The notes beneath the pieces are model-generated. The model made no database searches. It saw only the letters and a list, made by a program, of their open reading frames with translations, and was not told the DNA's origin. From Candidatus Segatella mututuai (GTDB taxonomy: Bacteria; Bacteroidota; Bacteroidia; Bacteroidales; Bacteroidaceae), in NCBI GenBank assembly GCA_002439605.1, contig DJOI01000076.1, forward strand, positions 1 through 6,066: a stretch of DNA of 6,066 nucleotides. The letters run 5' to 3'. The translations under genes and the position numbers were made by a program. Positions within the stretch are counted from its first letter, which is position 1, and each line of letters begins with the position of its first letter. This document shows positions 5,675 through 6,066 of this stretch, one piece after another.

Positions 5675-6066
5675 ATGAACTATTATTCCACAAACAAGAA
5701 AGCACCCATGGCCGACCTGCACAAGGCGGTGGTCAAGGGACTGGCGGAGGACCGCGGACTCTACATGCCCGAAAACATCAAGAAACTGCCCCGGGACTTC
5801 TTCGACAACATAGAGAAACTCTCCTTCCAGGAAATAGCATACCGAGTGGCAGACGCCTTCTTCGGCGAGGATGTCGACGCAGACTCCCTGAAGAAAATCG
5901 TGTACGACACCCTGGCCTTCGACTGCCCCGTAGTAGAAGTGGAGCCAAGCATATACTCCTTGGAGCTGTTCCACGGCCCCACCCTCGCCTTCAAGGACGT
6001 GGGGGCGCGCTTCATGGCCCGCCTGCTGCAGTACTTCGTGCGACAGGAAGGCAAGGAGGAGGTCAA
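5675..6066 (+). CDS. thrC: Threonine synthase, N-terminal part (cut by window end)
   Basis: This PLP enzyme converts O-phosphohomoserine to threonine and phosphate, the last step of the pathway. 130 complete codons are visible; the gene continues past the window (family length is about 430 aa). It starts MNYYSTNKKAPMADLHKAVV, a typical threonine synthase N-terminal domain, followed by GLAEDRGLYMP at 22-32. LELFHGPTLAFKDVGARFM at 96-114 carries the PLP-binding lysine, K107, at the same number as in E. coli ThrC. The ATG follows TTAAAATT, with no Shine-Dalgarno. It is third in the thr operon, 209 nt after apgM, with a putative own promoter in the spacer. The 5' end of its message could pair with the end of apgM (5462-5670). 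Confidence 0.96.
   Translation, partial: MNYYSTNKKAPMADLHKAVVKGLAEDRGLYMPENIKKLPRDFFDNIEKLSFQEIAYRVADAFFGEDVDADSLKKIVYDTLAFDCPVVEVEPSIYSLELFHGPTLAFKDVGARFMARLLQYFVRQEGKEEV

Overview
The window reads as a chromosomal piece of a Bacteroidota genome, most likely order Bacteroidales and perhaps Prevotellaceae. The genus is a guess. Three things point there: Bacteroidetes-type promoter elements (TAnnTTTG at -7), A-rich start regions without a Shine-Dalgarno, and the gene order aspartokinase/homoserine dehydrogenase - phosphoglycerate-mutase-like protein - threonine synthase. The coding regions are rich in G and C at third codon positions; the spacers are clearly more AT-rich.

Right part (about 1610-6066): the threonine operon, all on the + strand. 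A promoter at 1613-1643 precedes thrA (1711-4152, 813 aa, bifunctional aspartokinase/homoserine dehydrogenase). After a 65-nt spacer comes a 415-aa member of the archaeal-type cofactor-independent phosphoglycerate mutase family (4218-5465). After a 209-nt spacer with its own putative promoter comes thrC (threonine synthase, from 5675, cut by the window end). Together they would take aspartate to threonine, apart from the aspartate-semialdehyde dehydrogenase step. The mutase-like protein sits where a homoserine kinase would be expected and probably does that job. Both spacers contain inverted repeats.

Left part (1-1610): no intact gene found. At the far left, on the - strand, is a broken VirE/VapE-type mobile-element ATPase gene (313 to beyond position 1). 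It has an N-terminus and the second half of the ATPase core, but no P-loop, and the two parts are in different frames. Next is a repeat-bearing, apparently non-coding stretch (314-777). Then comes an orphan - strand open frame with host-like codon use and no proper start (1038-778), likely the 3' remnant of an unrecognised gene. A cluster of short direct and inverted repeats built on GAAACRGYGTTTC and GATGCATC follows (about 1067-1368), and then a plain spacer up to the thr promoter.

I did not find a convincing new multi-gene system. The points most worth a second look are the putative non-orthologous homoserine kinase, the repeat cluster at 1067-1368, the complementary arms that bracket the apgM-thrC spacer, and the two gene remnants.
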